Positions 53,301 through 61,068 of a stretch of DNA of 64,000 nt are shown here, piece after piece (the stretch's first letter is position 1; each line of letters begins with the position of its first letter). Under the pieces are notes generated by a model, which did not search any database, was not told the DNA's origin, and saw only the letters and a list, made by a program, of their open reading frames with translations. Origin of the DNA: Bog-159 sp963756605 (GTDB lineage: Bacteria > Acidobacteriota > Terriglobia > Bryobacterales > Bryobacteraceae); the NCBI GenBank assembly GCA_963756605.1, contig CAVWOT010000014.1, positions 62,001 through 126,000 on the forward strand, in the 5' to 3' direction. The position numbers and the translations under genes are program-made.

Positions 53301-53899
53301 AAATCCTGAACCTCGGGTACGTGCTCGATGCGCCGTTCTTCACCAATACCGCGAAGCTGACCGGCAAGGTGCTGGGAGGCTGGCACTGGTCGGGTCTCTT
53401 TACCGCGCAGTCCGGAACGCCTTTTAGCGTCATAGCCAACACCGGCAACGGCCTGATACCGGGCGCCGGCGTGGGCAACGGCACGGGCACCAACGCGTTT
53501 GCCGATGTGATCGGCAATCCGAACGCCGCGCCGCCCATTACGAATGCGGCGAATGTCATTGGTCCGCTGCTGTACAATCCGGGCGCTTTCGCCGCGCCCA
53601 CCGGCCTCACCTTCGGCGATGCCGGCCGTAACATCTTGAACAATCCCGGCCGCTGGAACCTCGACACGGGTCTGTTCAAGAACTTCGCCGTGAACGAGCG
53701 CGCCGGTTTCCAATTCCGCGCCGAAGCCTTCAACGTCTTCAATCACACGCAATGGAGCGGCATCAACAACTCGATCAGTTGCTACGGCGGCTCCGACAAT
53801 TCGGCGGGCGACCCGAGTTGTCTCGGCCAGAGCTTCCTGCACCCGAACGGCGCGCACAACCCGCGCATCCTGCAACTGGCGCTGAAGTTCCTCTTCTAA
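50390..53899 (+). CDS. TonB-dependent receptor, Oar-like, with carboxypeptidase-regulatory domain
   Basis: 1169 residues; AAAGGAG before the ATG. Signal peptide FFPLLILFAPTLFAQ, then a carboxypeptidase-regulatory-like beta domain (TGSITGAVRDNTGASIAKAEVTLTN, about 23-105), then a plug (LNGRNYTQLISLTPGV...NSTLNVYPSVDAIEEFKVLTSNYGAQYGRNGSGTIEVVTKSGG) and a 22-strand-type barrel ending LALKFLF with a C-terminal Phe. No TonB box is obvious. Acidobacterial Oar-like receptors are thought to import oligosaccharides or siderophores; cargo unknown. It faces the CRTAC1 genes tail to tail. Confidence 0.95.
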   Translation: MQRFSRVFFPLLILFAPTLFAQGTGSITGAVRDNTGASIAKAEVTLTNTATRTPLKTTTNADGEYLFAAIPPATYDLTVSAVGFNTYSAKGIVLDVSQRARVDATLAVGEVRTTVTVEAAAATQVETESSEVSGVVTGKEVTGLVLNGRNYTQLISLTPGVSNQTGQDEGTVGVYGNVSWSVNGGRVEYNNWELDGGDNMDNGSNSTLNVYPSVDAIEEFKVLTSNYGAQYGRNGSGTIEVVTKSGGKEFHGDAYEFLRNNDFNARNFFAPNVPEYKKNDFGYTIGGPVYIPKVYNTKKEKTFFFWSEEWRRDRLPATFDNQVPSTEERQGIFNDVCPAAGSPVNTTTYPNCPVNPLTKAYFPNNTVPIDPNAQAMLGMIPAPTSGSGAESFFTASAVTPTNWREELVRVDHSFSDTERVFVHYIHDSWNTITPTALWSGDTFPTEQTGFVGPGTSFTAHMASNLTPSLLNEFTFSYTADHIFLTPSGDWQRPSSMTMTALFYNGYDGKLPGVQIDNGSPYGGGFTADVGGNAPWNNANPTYTFRDQIAKIWGSHNVYIGAYVALAQKNEDGGSELGGYLNFSDTSPVSTGNAWADFLVGRIANYSQVNQQLKYYYRDKVFEPYIQDDWHVSKRLTLNLGLRMSGFGAYTNRYNEFYNFFPGLYNPANAPQIDVTGAITGVQGDLVPGVGNPYDGEVACGTGGTPNSCSKGHFVNWAPRLGFAFDPTGEGKWAIRGGYGIFYEHLNGNEGISGLEGAPPGVLDPTLYNIVGYTNIGGNGLSGTTGITNYSTQIHYPYVQQYHFDLQHDIAKDTVATIAYVGSKGTHLSWQRDINQLQPVTNNPFQPGQPLSATQCNTVNGAWTPNVTGVINGQTVSGVTAQDLAVACGSSAADPYRPYIGYSNITQIEQGANSSYNALQVSAHRNAKYGQFTLAYTWSHSLDDSSDRYDGSFLNSYNMEMTRASSNFDERQILNLGYVLDAPFFTNTAKLTGKVLGGWHWSGLFTAQSGTPFSVIANTGNGLIPGAGVGNGTGTNAFADVIGNPNAAPPITNAANVIGPLLYNPGAFAAPTGLTFGDAGRNILNNPGRWNLDTGLFKNFAVNERAGFQFRAEAFNVFNHTQWSGINNSISCYGGSDNSAGDPSCLGQSFLHPNGAHNPRILQLALKFLF

Positions 53900-53967
53900 T
53901 CCCGGTTCTACTCGAAGCGCACACGGCGGGCGGCCCTGAAAGGAGCCCGCCCGCCGTTTGCCGTGGG

Positions 53968-54005
53968 GCAGGACTCCAGTCCTGCGCGGGTCCTCCAGGA
54001 CCCGC
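53968..54005. repeat. Two abutting hairpins with CTCCAG centres
   Basis: GCAGGACT-CC-AGTCCTGC (53968-53985) directly followed by GCGGGTCCT-CC-AGGACCCGC (53986-54005). The first hairpin recurs exactly at 63334-63351, preceded by GTGGGG in both places. It lies between the convergent receptor and CRTAC1 genes and could stop transcription both ways, though no T-run is present. Confidence 0.92.
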
Positions 54006-54044
54006 CTTTCGCGTGCCGCGCGGTGCGCATCTGGGGTGTTAGCC

Positions 54045-55796
54045 TCAATGGCTGCTCGGCGGGCTAGGTTCGTCCACCTGCAGAATCCGCCCGCCACATA
54101 CATCCTTCAGCACCTGGCGGATACCGCTGGGCCAAAAAATTTCGACCGTTTCAGCCTTCGCCGCCGGGCCCAGGCCGAAGTGCACCCGTTTGTCACTGGA
54201 GGAAAGATAGCTGCTCGCGGTGGTGACCGTGGCGTGCTGCGCTCCTTGCGGCGTAACCAGCGTCACTACCGCACCGATGGCATCCCGGTTGCTTTTGTGG
54301 CCTACCAGCTTCAAGGTCAGCCAGTGATTCTCCGTCTTCGTTTCGTTGTGAATCACATAAGCCGGTCCGTCGTTGGTGGACACCACCGCGTCGATGCGGC
54401 CGTCGCTGTCGAGATCGCCGGTGGCCAGTCCCCGGCCCAGCCACGCCTGGTGGAAGACACTGCCGGACGCCGCGGATACATCCACAAAACCATGACCCGT
54501 GTTCCGCACCAGCAACATCGGCTCGCGATAGTGTAATTGCGGATTGGTGAGCTCGATGGTATCCAAATCGTGCCCTTGTGCGACCAGAAGATCCTTCCAG
54601 CCGTCGTTGTCATAATCGATCAGCCGCAGCCCCCAGCCGGAGTGCAGCATTGTGATGCGGCCCATACCCGAAGACCTGGTGATGTAATTGAACGTGCCAT
54701 CGCCGGCGTTCTGATACACCGCATACATTTGATTGGCGAGGTCGTCAACCACCAGGTCCGGCAGGCCGTCGTTATTGAAGTCGGCGAAGTCCACACCCAT
54801 GCCGGCGTAGGTCCGGCCGTCTTCGTCCACCGCCACCTGCGCCAGCAGGCCCTTCTCCTCGAACGTCCCGTCGCCCTTATTGTGGAACAGGAATTCGGGC
54901 ATGGAATCGTTGGCCACGAAAAGATCGATGTGCCCGTCGCGGTCGTAATCCGCGAGAGCGATGCCCAGGCTCTTGCCCGGCAGGGCCAGACCGATCTTCT
55001 GCGCGACCTCCGTGAAGCGGCCATTGCCGTCGTTGTGATACACCAGCGGCACACTCGCCTTAAACGTATCGGGATGGCAATAGGCGCGCAGACCCTCCTT
55101 GTGCTCCCCGCACCAGATATCGTCGAAGTCCCACTGCACATATCGCAGAACCACCAGATCCAACAGTCCGTCGTTGTCCAGATCCACCCACGCCGCGCTG
55201 GTAGACCATCCGCCGCCTCCCACCCCGGCCTCCGCCGTCACGTCGGTGAAGGTGCCGTTCCCGTTGTTGTGATAGAGCCGGTTGCCGCCGTACGCGGTGA
55301 CGTACAGATCCTCATAGCCGTCGTTGTCATAGTCGCCCACCGCCACGCCCATGCCATAGCCCACCCCCTGCAGGCCGGCCTTCTCCGTGACGTCTTCGAA
55401 GGTGCCGTCACTCTTCTGGTGGAAGAGGCGATTCCAGTACTTCGGCCCGGTCTTCTGCGGAATCGTGCCCTTCGGAGTAGGATCGTCGAGCGGCGCGCCA
55501 TTCACCAGGAAGATATCCAGCCGGCCATCGTTGTCATAGTCGAACACCGCCACACCCGATCCCATAGTCTCCGGCAGATACTTCTTGGATGTGTGCGACG
55601 CTTCATGCTTGAAACGGACTCCGCTGGACGCAGTGATATCGGTGAAGTGGCCGGGTGTATCGGGTGCCGCCTGCCAGGCTCCGGCCAACCCGACAAAGAC
55701 CACCGACGCCAGGCAAAGAGCTTGTACATAGAGGGCTGGCTTCAGCCCGCGCGCGGCTTCAGCCCCGCAACTCGACGCGCGCCGCCACGTCCTCAC
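54045..55796 (-). CDS. CRTAC1 family protein (FG-GAP/VCBS repeats plus ASPIC/UnbV domain)
   Basis: 583 residues from GTG 55796, which overlaps the upstream stop as GTGA; the frame is open further but that would overlap the neighbour by about 100 nt. The signal peptide core is LYVQALCLASVVFVGLAGAWQA; its n-region AEAARGLKP is encoded by two CTTCAG hairpins. Many FG-GAP calcium-type repeats (VAVFDYDNDGRLDIFLVNG, VAVGDYDNDGYEDLYVTA...) form a beta-propeller. ASPIC/UnbV at the end: AIGAVVTLVTPQG and VHFGLGPAAKAETVEIFWPSG. Confidence 0.9.
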   Translation of the reverse strand: MRTWRRASSCGAEAARGLKPALYVQALCLASVVFVGLAGAWQAAPDTPGHFTDITASSGVRFKHEASHTSKKYLPETMGSGVAVFDYDNDGRLDIFLVNGAPLDDPTPKGTIPQKTGPKYWNRLFHQKSDGTFEDVTEKAGLQGVGYGMGVAVGDYDNDGYEDLYVTAYGGNRLYHNNGNGTFTDVTAEAGVGGGGWSTSAAWVDLDNDGLLDLVVLRYVQWDFDDIWCGEHKEGLRAYCHPDTFKASVPLVYHNDGNGRFTEVAQKIGLALPGKSLGIALADYDRDGHIDLFVANDSMPEFLFHNKGDGTFEEKGLLAQVAVDEDGRTYAGMGVDFADFNNDGLPDLVVDDLANQMYAVYQNAGDGTFNYITRSSGMGRITMLHSGWGLRLIDYDNDGWKDLLVAQGHDLDTIELTNPQLHYREPMLLVRNTGHGFVDVSAASGSVFHQAWLGRGLATGDLDSDGRIDAVVSTNDGPAYVIHNETKTENHWLTLKLVGHKSNRDAIGAVVTLVTPQGAQHATVTTASSYLSSSDKRVHFGLGPAAKAETVEIFWPSGIRQVLKDVCGGRILQVDEPSPPSSH

Positions 55797-57463
55797 CGCG
55801 GCTCCTCGACCGTCGTATAGCGATCCACCGCAAGTTCGTTCAGCACTTGCACCCCACCCCGCGGCCACGTGATGGTGACGCGATCCACTTTCGTACATGC
55901 CCCCAGCCCGAAGTGCAGGCGTGGATCGTCGTGCGATAAATAGCTCCCGCCGTTGCGGACCGTATCGAACTGCGTCTTGCCGCAGTATGCAATGCGCACG
56001 CTGGCCCCGATGGCATCGCGGTTACTGCGGGTGCCGCGCAGATGCAGGCCGGCCCAGGAATTCGAGTTGGCAGTCTTGTTTTGCAACAGCAAAGGCTGGC
56101 CTGCGATGGGTAGCACCGCCACATCCACCCGGCCGTCATTATCGAAATCGCCCGCGCAGCCTCCGCGGTAAGAGTTGTCCGGCGTATCCGGATAGCGGAA
56201 GACAGAGGCGAATCGCCCGCCGTGATTCTGCATCACAGTGAACGGTTCGAAGTAATAAGGCGACTTCGGGTAAACATGCCCGTTGGCGAGCCAAAGATCC
56301 CGCTGGCCGTCGTTGTCGAAGTCTGCAAACCCGCAGGCCCAGCCCAGGTAACGCCGCGTCGCCGGAAGGACGCCGGCCTCCAGCGACACCTCATCGAAGA
56401 AGCCGGTATTGTCCTGCTGGAAGAGTGGAAAATAATCGTCGAAAAATGTGGTGGTCAGAAGGCCAAGCCGGCCTTGGTTATTGAAATCGCCCACGGCCAC
56501 TCCCATGTTCGACTGCGATTTTCCTTGGGCGTTGACTGCCACCCCGCGCTCCAGCGCGCACTCTTTGAACGTGCCGTCCCCCTGGTTCAGGAATAGGAAA
56601 TTCGGGTCGGAGTCGTTCGCCACGAACAGGTCGATCTTGCCATCCTGATTGAAGTCGTCAAACACAGCCGTAAAACCGTGCGCGAACCGCCGTTCGCCGA
56701 GGCCTGCGCGATTGGTCACATCCGTGAAAGTGCCGTCGCCGTTGTTGTGGTACAGCACGCCGTGGCCCCCTTTCAGGCCGATGGGGCCGCAGAATGCCGG
56801 CATGCCCTGGTAGGGACAAACCGGTGCGGGCTCGTTGATCGAGATCGCGTGAATATCCGCATAGCCGGCCACGTAAAGGTCCAGATAGCCGTCGCCGTCG
56901 AAGTCGCCAAACGCGCTGCCCGTATGCCATTCCACGCTGCGGCTCAAGCCCGCCGGGCCGCCCACTTCGGAAAACGTTCCATTGCCGTTGTTCTTATAGA
57001 GCAGGTCCACGCCGATGGTGGTGATCAGGATGTCCGTGTAGCCGTCGTTGTTGTAGTCCGCGGCGTTCGCACCGGTGCCCCAATAGGCATTCGAGAGGCC
57101 CGCGCGCTCGGTAACGTCTTCGAACTTCCCATTGCCGAGATTGTGGAACAGGTACACCCCACCCCTGGATGGCGCCGGCGGCTGGCCCGCCACGATGCGA
57201 CGCAACTGCTCCATGCTGGTGCCGTTCACCACCAGCAGATCCATCAGGCCGTCGTTGTCGTAGTCCAGCCACGCGGCGCCGCTGCCATTGGCCTCCGGAA
57301 TCCAGCGCTTGTCGGGGCCTCCGCAGCGCATCTCGGCATGAATTCCAGCGGCGCCGGCGGTCTCGGTGAATTGGATTTCCGTTGTGCTGCCGGCTGAGGA
57401 GAGAATCGCGAGGACCGGAAAAACCACGAGGACCACCACCGCACCAGCGTGGCTCAGTCTCAT
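55793..57463 (-). CDS. CRTAC1 family protein (FG-GAP/VCBS repeats plus ASPIC/UnbV domain)
   Basis: 556 residues from the ATG of MRLSHAGAVVVLVVFPVLAIL, a signal peptide; the much longer open frame upstream overlaps the divergent TPR gene and is rejected. Repeats: AAWLDYDNDGLMDLLVVNG, ANAADYNNDGYTDILIT, SAFGDFDGDGYLDLYVAG and further. The C-terminus RDAIGASVRIAYCGK...LHFGLGACTKVDRVTITWPRGG is ASPIC/UnbV. About the same plan as its neighbour, so probably a tandem duplication or a functional pair. Confidence 0.93.
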   Translation of the reverse strand: MRLSHAGAVVVLVVFPVLAILSSAGSTTEIQFTETAGAAGIHAEMRCGGPDKRWIPEANGSGAAWLDYDNDGLMDLLVVNGTSMEQLRRIVAGQPPAPSRGGVYLFHNLGNGKFEDVTERAGLSNAYWGTGANAADYNNDGYTDILITTIGVDLLYKNNGNGTFSEVGGPAGLSRSVEWHTGSAFGDFDGDGYLDLYVAGYADIHAISINEPAPVCPYQGMPAFCGPIGLKGGHGVLYHNNGDGTFTDVTNRAGLGERRFAHGFTAVFDDFNQDGKIDLFVANDSDPNFLFLNQGDGTFKECALERGVAVNAQGKSQSNMGVAVGDFNNQGRLGLLTTTFFDDYFPLFQQDNTGFFDEVSLEAGVLPATRRYLGWACGFADFDNDGQRDLWLANGHVYPKSPYYFEPFTVMQNHGGRFASVFRYPDTPDNSYRGGCAGDFDNDGRVDVAVLPIAGQPLLLQNKTANSNSWAGLHLRGTRSNRDAIGASVRIAYCGKTQFDTVRNGGSYLSHDDPRLHFGLGACTKVDRVTITWPRGGVQVLNELAVDRYTTVEEPR

Positions 57464-57497
57464 GTTGATCGTAGTAGTATAGCAGGTAGAATCATCC

Positions 57498-58664
57498 ATG
57501 CTCCATCGGCTCCCGGCAGCTTCCGTCTTGCTACTTGTGCTTTCGGCATGCCCGGAATTACAGGCCCAAAGCGGCGACGGAAGCGACAACCCGCGCGTGC
57601 AGGAACTATACGGCCAGGCCAAGACGGCCCAGTCGCAAGGCGATATTGCGGCCGCCATCGCCAGGTACGAAGAGATTCTGCGCATTGCGCCGCGATTGGG
57701 TCCGGCGTACAACAATCTTGGCGCGCTGTATTTCCGGCAGCGGGAGTATCGGAAGGCCGCGGCGGTTCTGGAGGCCGGCCTCAAAATCAATCCGGCAATG
57801 CCGTCGGCCTCCGCGCTGCTCGGCATTTCGCTGTTCGAGATGGCCGAGTACGGCAAGGCGCGCCCCCGGTTGGAGGCGGCCCTCCGCGCCAACGCCGCCG
57901 ACAGTAACGCGGAGATGTACCTGGTGCGCGATTTGACGAAGTTGGGCGATTACGAGGCGGCGGAATCGCACTTGCGGCAACTCGCTGGCCGCGAGCCAAA
58001 GAACCAGGAAGTCTGGTATCTGCTCGCCAGAATTCACATGAAGCTCTCCGAACAGGACTTGGCCAGGATGAACGCCATCGATCCCCATTCGGTTCTGGCG
58101 CACGAGTTGTCCGCCGAGGCCATGGAGGCCATGAACAACTACGACGGCGCCGTGGTGGAGTTGAAGAAAGCGGTAGAGATGGCTCCGCGGCGTCCCGGCA
58201 CACACTATAAGCTCGGCGACGCCTACTATAGTCTCTCTCAATGGGATTCGGCCACGGAACAATTTCAGGCCGAGCTTTCCGTGGATCCGGCAAATTGCAA
58301 CGCGCGGTGGAAGATCGGAGCCATTGTCCTCGAGAAGAATGGGAGTCCGGATGAGGCGCTGGCGGAAATTGACCGGGCGCTCGCGATGTGCCCCAGCCTG
58401 ACAGATGCCAGGGCGGACCGGGCGCGCGCCTTGATCAAACTCAACCGGAACGCGGAAGCTGCCGCGGATCTCGAAGCAGCCGCCAAAGGCGATCCGGCCG
58501 AACCCAGCACTCACTTCCTGCTCGCCAAAGTCTATCGCGCCCTCGGACGCGCCCAGGACGCGCAAGCCGAGATGCAGACCTTCAGTAAGTTGGAAGAGAG
58601 CGCCCGCGCCGCCACCGCCGAGCGAGCCCAGGAAGTGATCAAGAACAAGGAAACCGCCCACTAA
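57498..58664 (+). CDS. Secreted TPR protein, 388 aa
   Basis: Signal peptide LHRLPAASVLLLVLSACPELQAQ; the Cys in LSAC could make it a lipoprotein. At least eight TPR units follow (for example LYGQAKTAQSQGDIAAAIARYEEILRIAP and LGPAYNNLGALYFRQREYRKAAAVLEAGLKINP). Its start is 34 bp from the divergent CRTAC1 gene, so both promoters share this gap. TPR and CRTAC1 genes often adjoin in Acidobacteria; a scaffold role is inference. Confidence 0.9.
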   Translation: MLHRLPAASVLLLVLSACPELQAQSGDGSDNPRVQELYGQAKTAQSQGDIAAAIARYEEILRIAPRLGPAYNNLGALYFRQREYRKAAAVLEAGLKINPAMPSASALLGISLFEMAEYGKARPRLEAALRANAADSNAEMYLVRDLTKLGDYEAAESHLRQLAGREPKNQEVWYLLARIHMKLSEQDLARMNAIDPHSVLAHELSAEAMEAMNNYDGAVVELKKAVEMAPRRPGTHYKLGDAYYSLSQWDSATEQFQAELSVDPANCNARWKIGAIVLEKNGSPDEALAEIDRALAMCPSLTDARADRARALIKLNRNAEAAADLEAAAKGDPAEPSTHFLLAKVYRALGRAQDAQAEMQTFSKLEESARAATAERAQEVIKNKETAH

Positions 58665-58686
58665 GTCACTCTGCCGCGGTCCTGCA

Positions 58687-58704
58687 GCGGGTCTCCAGAC
58701 CCGC
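58687..58704. repeat. Hairpin GCGGGTCT-CC-AGACCCGC
   Basis: 18-bp perfect stem with CC centre, same class as 53968-54005. It lies 23 nt after the TPR gene and runs up to the point where the antitoxin-like frame begins without a start codon. Confidence 0.88.
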
Positions 58705-58707
58705 CGG

Positions 58708-58911
58708 GTTGAGGGGATCGAAACCGCAATTGCGAGCCTGCCACCGGAAGAATACCGGCGTTTGGTTACGTGGTTCCGTACGCGGGAGCAATCCCGTTGG
58801 GACGCGCAGATGGACCAGGATTCCGCTGCCGGCAACCTGGACTTCCTATTCACGGAGGCGGAGAGCGAATCCGAACAAGGGCTGGTCCGGGGCTGGCCGC
58901 CGCCAAAGTGA
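58708..58911 (+). pseudogene. Antitoxin-like frame lacking a start codon
   Basis: Reads VEGIETAIASLPPEEYRRLV then TWFRTREQSRWDAQMDQD and SAAGNLDFLFTEAESESE to a TGA. The IETAIASLPPEEYRRL-WDAQM pattern is typical of small antitoxins paired with RelE-like toxins. No ATG/GTG/TTG stands where needed; the hairpin 58687-58704 occupies the expected 5' end. The stop overlaps the toxin start by 4 nt (GTGA). Confidence 0.6.
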
Positions 58912-59147
58912 ACTCCGTTGCAACCCGTCGTTTCTCGGCCTTGTTCCACGCGCTCCCTAGTGATGTTCAACAGCTCGCCATCAGGTCTTATCACTTGTGG
59001 CCGTCGCTCCACTTGAAGCGGTTGCAGGGCAGCGCTTCACCGTTCGCGTGGGAGAACACTATCGCGCTCGGCACATTAACTGCGGAGACGATAACGTGGG
59101 TCTGGAGCGGCACACATGCCGATTACGATCGGCTCGTGGGTTCCTGA
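58908..59147 (+). pseudogene. RelE/ParE-type toxin gene with two compensating frameshifts
   Basis: 79 codons: VNSVATRRFSALFHALPSDVQQLAI, then SLHLKRLQG, then LGTLTAETITWVWSGTHADYDRL. Between LQG and LGT the frame reads ASPFAWENTIALG, whereas the next frame reads QRFTVRVGEHYRA, which is the conserved toxin core. So a base loss and a gain surround the core, replacing it by nonsense text. The usual Pro-rich HP-D-HPS segment is also shortened. Likely inactive. Confidence 0.65.
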
Positions 59148-59439
59148 ACTGGCGCCGGCGGTTATGCCCAATCCCCACGCCCGACTGAAGCCAGTCAGCG
59201 GTACACGCGTTTTCCGTCCATGTGGCAGTTCCGAATGCGCTCGCGGGATGCTGGCCGACCTACCGTTACTAATCCGGCTAGTCTCAGCATAGACGATTAA
59301 AGGCTCCTCGGGATTGCTTCCCAGTGGCGAACCATTCCGATCCGCCGCTCGCGGCCAGCGAAGATTGATTGTGCCGCTGAGTCGTCGAAAGGGCGGATTG
59401 CAAATACCATCCGAATCGCCTCGTCGACCGCGCAGGAAT

Positions 59440-59982
59440 TCACCTGTTCGGGAGCAGATTTGTGAACCTGTTCCCCGCCACAACCAGGTGCTTCCTCAAA
59501 GCCAAGGCTCTGGGTGCCCTTATAGTCTCGAGGTTCGTGTTGATGGCAATGTCCGTCCCAGTCTTGATGTGATCGACATCTGACCGAGGCACCAAGAAGC
59601 ATACGACAGCCAGGTCGTGCGGGTACTGATCGTCGTGTCGTGGACCTTTCTCTCCGACCAACACAAGGTAGTCGTACTTTTTGTTGTTTGCTCTCCCCAA
59701 GACTCCCTGCCAATTCCACCGTCTTGTTTTGGATTTATTCGGCACGTTTACGTGGCTGTACTTCACTTCAAGGCGGGCGCCACTTGCGACGGTCACATCG
59801 TGCGGATCCTTGTAGCCTGTCGGAACACCGCCCGAGAGCTCCACAATGAGCATCTCTCCTTTGAGCCCCCGAGCCAGCGTCGGCGTTCGTCGAAAGAAAT
59901 CCCGCTCTTCCCTCAGGAGTGCCGCCTCTCGCTCTAACAAGCGTATTTGCTCATGAAGCTTAAGAATCCCGTGGTTCTGCAT
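59440..59982 (-). CDS. Putative PD-(D/E)XK-like nuclease-fold protein, 180 aa
   Basis: An N-terminal coiled coil (ILKLHEQIRLLEREAALLREERDFFRR) precedes GYKDPHDVTVASGARLEVKYSHVNV, where D and E-V-K could be the D-(D/E)xK metal site. WNWQGVLGRANNKKYDYLVLVGEK and LAVVCFLVPRSDVD follow, as in sequence-nonspecific or restriction-type nucleases. No methylase is adjacent. Assignment is by motif pattern only. Confidence 0.55.
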   Translation of the reverse strand: MQNHGILKLHEQIRLLEREAALLREERDFFRRTPTLARGLKGEMLIVELSGGVPTGYKDPHDVTVASGARLEVKYSHVNVPNKSKTRRWNWQGVLGRANNKKYDYLVLVGEKGPRHDDQYPHDLAVVCFLVPRSDVDHIKTGTDIAINTNLETIRAPRALALRKHLVVAGNRFTNLLPNR

Positions 59983-60233
59983 GAAGGCCTCCCGAGCGCC
60001 GTTGAAAGTGTTGGTGCGAAGTCATTGGTTTAGTTTACGCCACGTGGGATGCGCCGCCTGCTCCAATTAGAGCACATGACTTCATAGAGCCCGGCCCTGT
60101 GGCGTTGGGAATTGTCTGACGAGCGAACCGGAAGTTGCGCAGAAGTAGAGGGAAACGTGCAAGTCGCTGACGTGGCGACGGGTCCCGCTGTCTCCATGGA
60201 TTGGGACTGATAACGCGCTTGAGACTTGCCGAA

Positions 60234-60608
60234 TCACTCGGGAATGCCGATCGGCAGCCGGTGACACGTTGTCTTGAGCGCCTTCACGGTGACCAGCGAG
60301 CCGCGTTTCAGTTCGACTTCGAAAATGGCCAGGACCTTTCGAACCACTTCAACGACCTCGGGGCCGCCCAAACCCTGCAACCGCATGCGAATTACGGAAG
60401 GCCCTTGGGCGCCGGAGACTGCCAGGATCGTGTGAAAGTCCGCGTCGAGCGTCACAACCACGGCATTTCTTCCGAGCGAGAATGCAAGGATCTCCTCATC
60501 GGCGGCTTTGCCCATCCCGATTTCACCCACGTGCATACAGTCGTGTCCGAGACTGCGCAGAACGGCGGCCGCGTCGCGGGGAACTCCCTGATCCAAAACC
60601 AAGCGCAT
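60234..60608 (-). CDS. DUF5615 PIN-like toxin
   Basis: 124 residues from the ATG of MRLVLDQGVPRDAAAVLRSLGHD; upstream in-frame codons overlap the antitoxin. The PIN-like acidic residues are LDQGVP (D6), ADEEIL and VVTLDADFHTIL. These toxins are paired with DUF433 proteins, as here, and are presumed RNases. It begins 10 nt after the antitoxin stop. Confidence 0.88.
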   Translation of the reverse strand: MRLVLDQGVPRDAAAVLRSLGHDCMHVGEIGMGKAADEEILAFSLGRNAVVVTLDADFHTILAVSGAQGPSVIRMRLQGLGGPEVVEVVRKVLAIFEVELKRGSLVTVKALKTTCHRLPIGIPE

Positions 60609-60618
60609 GGTGGGCCGG

Positions 60619-60858
60619 TCAGGCCGCGTTACTTTCCGTCGCGCTGTCCTCAAGACTCGCAGCGGCGAATGCCAGCGCCTGCCTGACGTCTTCGGGTTCC
60701 AACTCGGGATAGTTCCGGAAAAGGTCGTCCCGGCTTGGGTAAATCGCCACGGCTTCCACTACCCGACGCACCGTCAGCCTCAAACCGCGGATGCACGGCT
60801 GACCATTCATCTGGTTCGGGTTCCACGTTATCCGATCAAAGAGCTGCATCGCTTTCAT
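60619..60858 (-). CDS. DUF433 antitoxin
   Basis: 79 residues (start ATG 60858; ATG 60849 and a GTG at 60876 are alternatives). DRITWNPNQMNGQPCIRGLRLTVRRVVEAVA is the DUF433 signature, with a winged-helix-like region and PELEPEDVRQALAFAA. Pairs with the DUF5615 gene just downstream and probably represses the operon. Confidence 0.9.
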   Translation of the reverse strand: MKAMQLFDRITWNPNQMNGQPCIRGLRLTVRRVVEAVAIYPSRDDLFRNYPELEPEDVRQALAFAAASLEDSATESNAA

Positions 60859-61068
60859 TTTGATACATTTTGGCACCGGGCGCTGTTCGGGCTGTTACTC
60901 GCCATAAACGCTAGCCAGGTTCCCGCGATCCACGTTGGCGAGAAGTCGCCTATGGTCGAAAATAACAGCCCGGCTTCCCATATCCAGCGTCCGGGAACCA
61001 GGCGTCTGGTCAACCGACTTTAGCTTATTTAGAGCACGACTTGATGACGCGCGCGGCTCGGTAGTGCG

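Noticed and set aside
53968..54005. Intrinsic terminators at the CTCCAG hairpins
   Set aside because: Stems are strong but no U-tract follows on either strand, so they are recorded as repeats only.
54537..55820. 427-codon plus-strand frame with repetitive text
   Set aside because: The periodicity mirrors the FG-GAP repeats of the minus-strand CRTAC1 gene.
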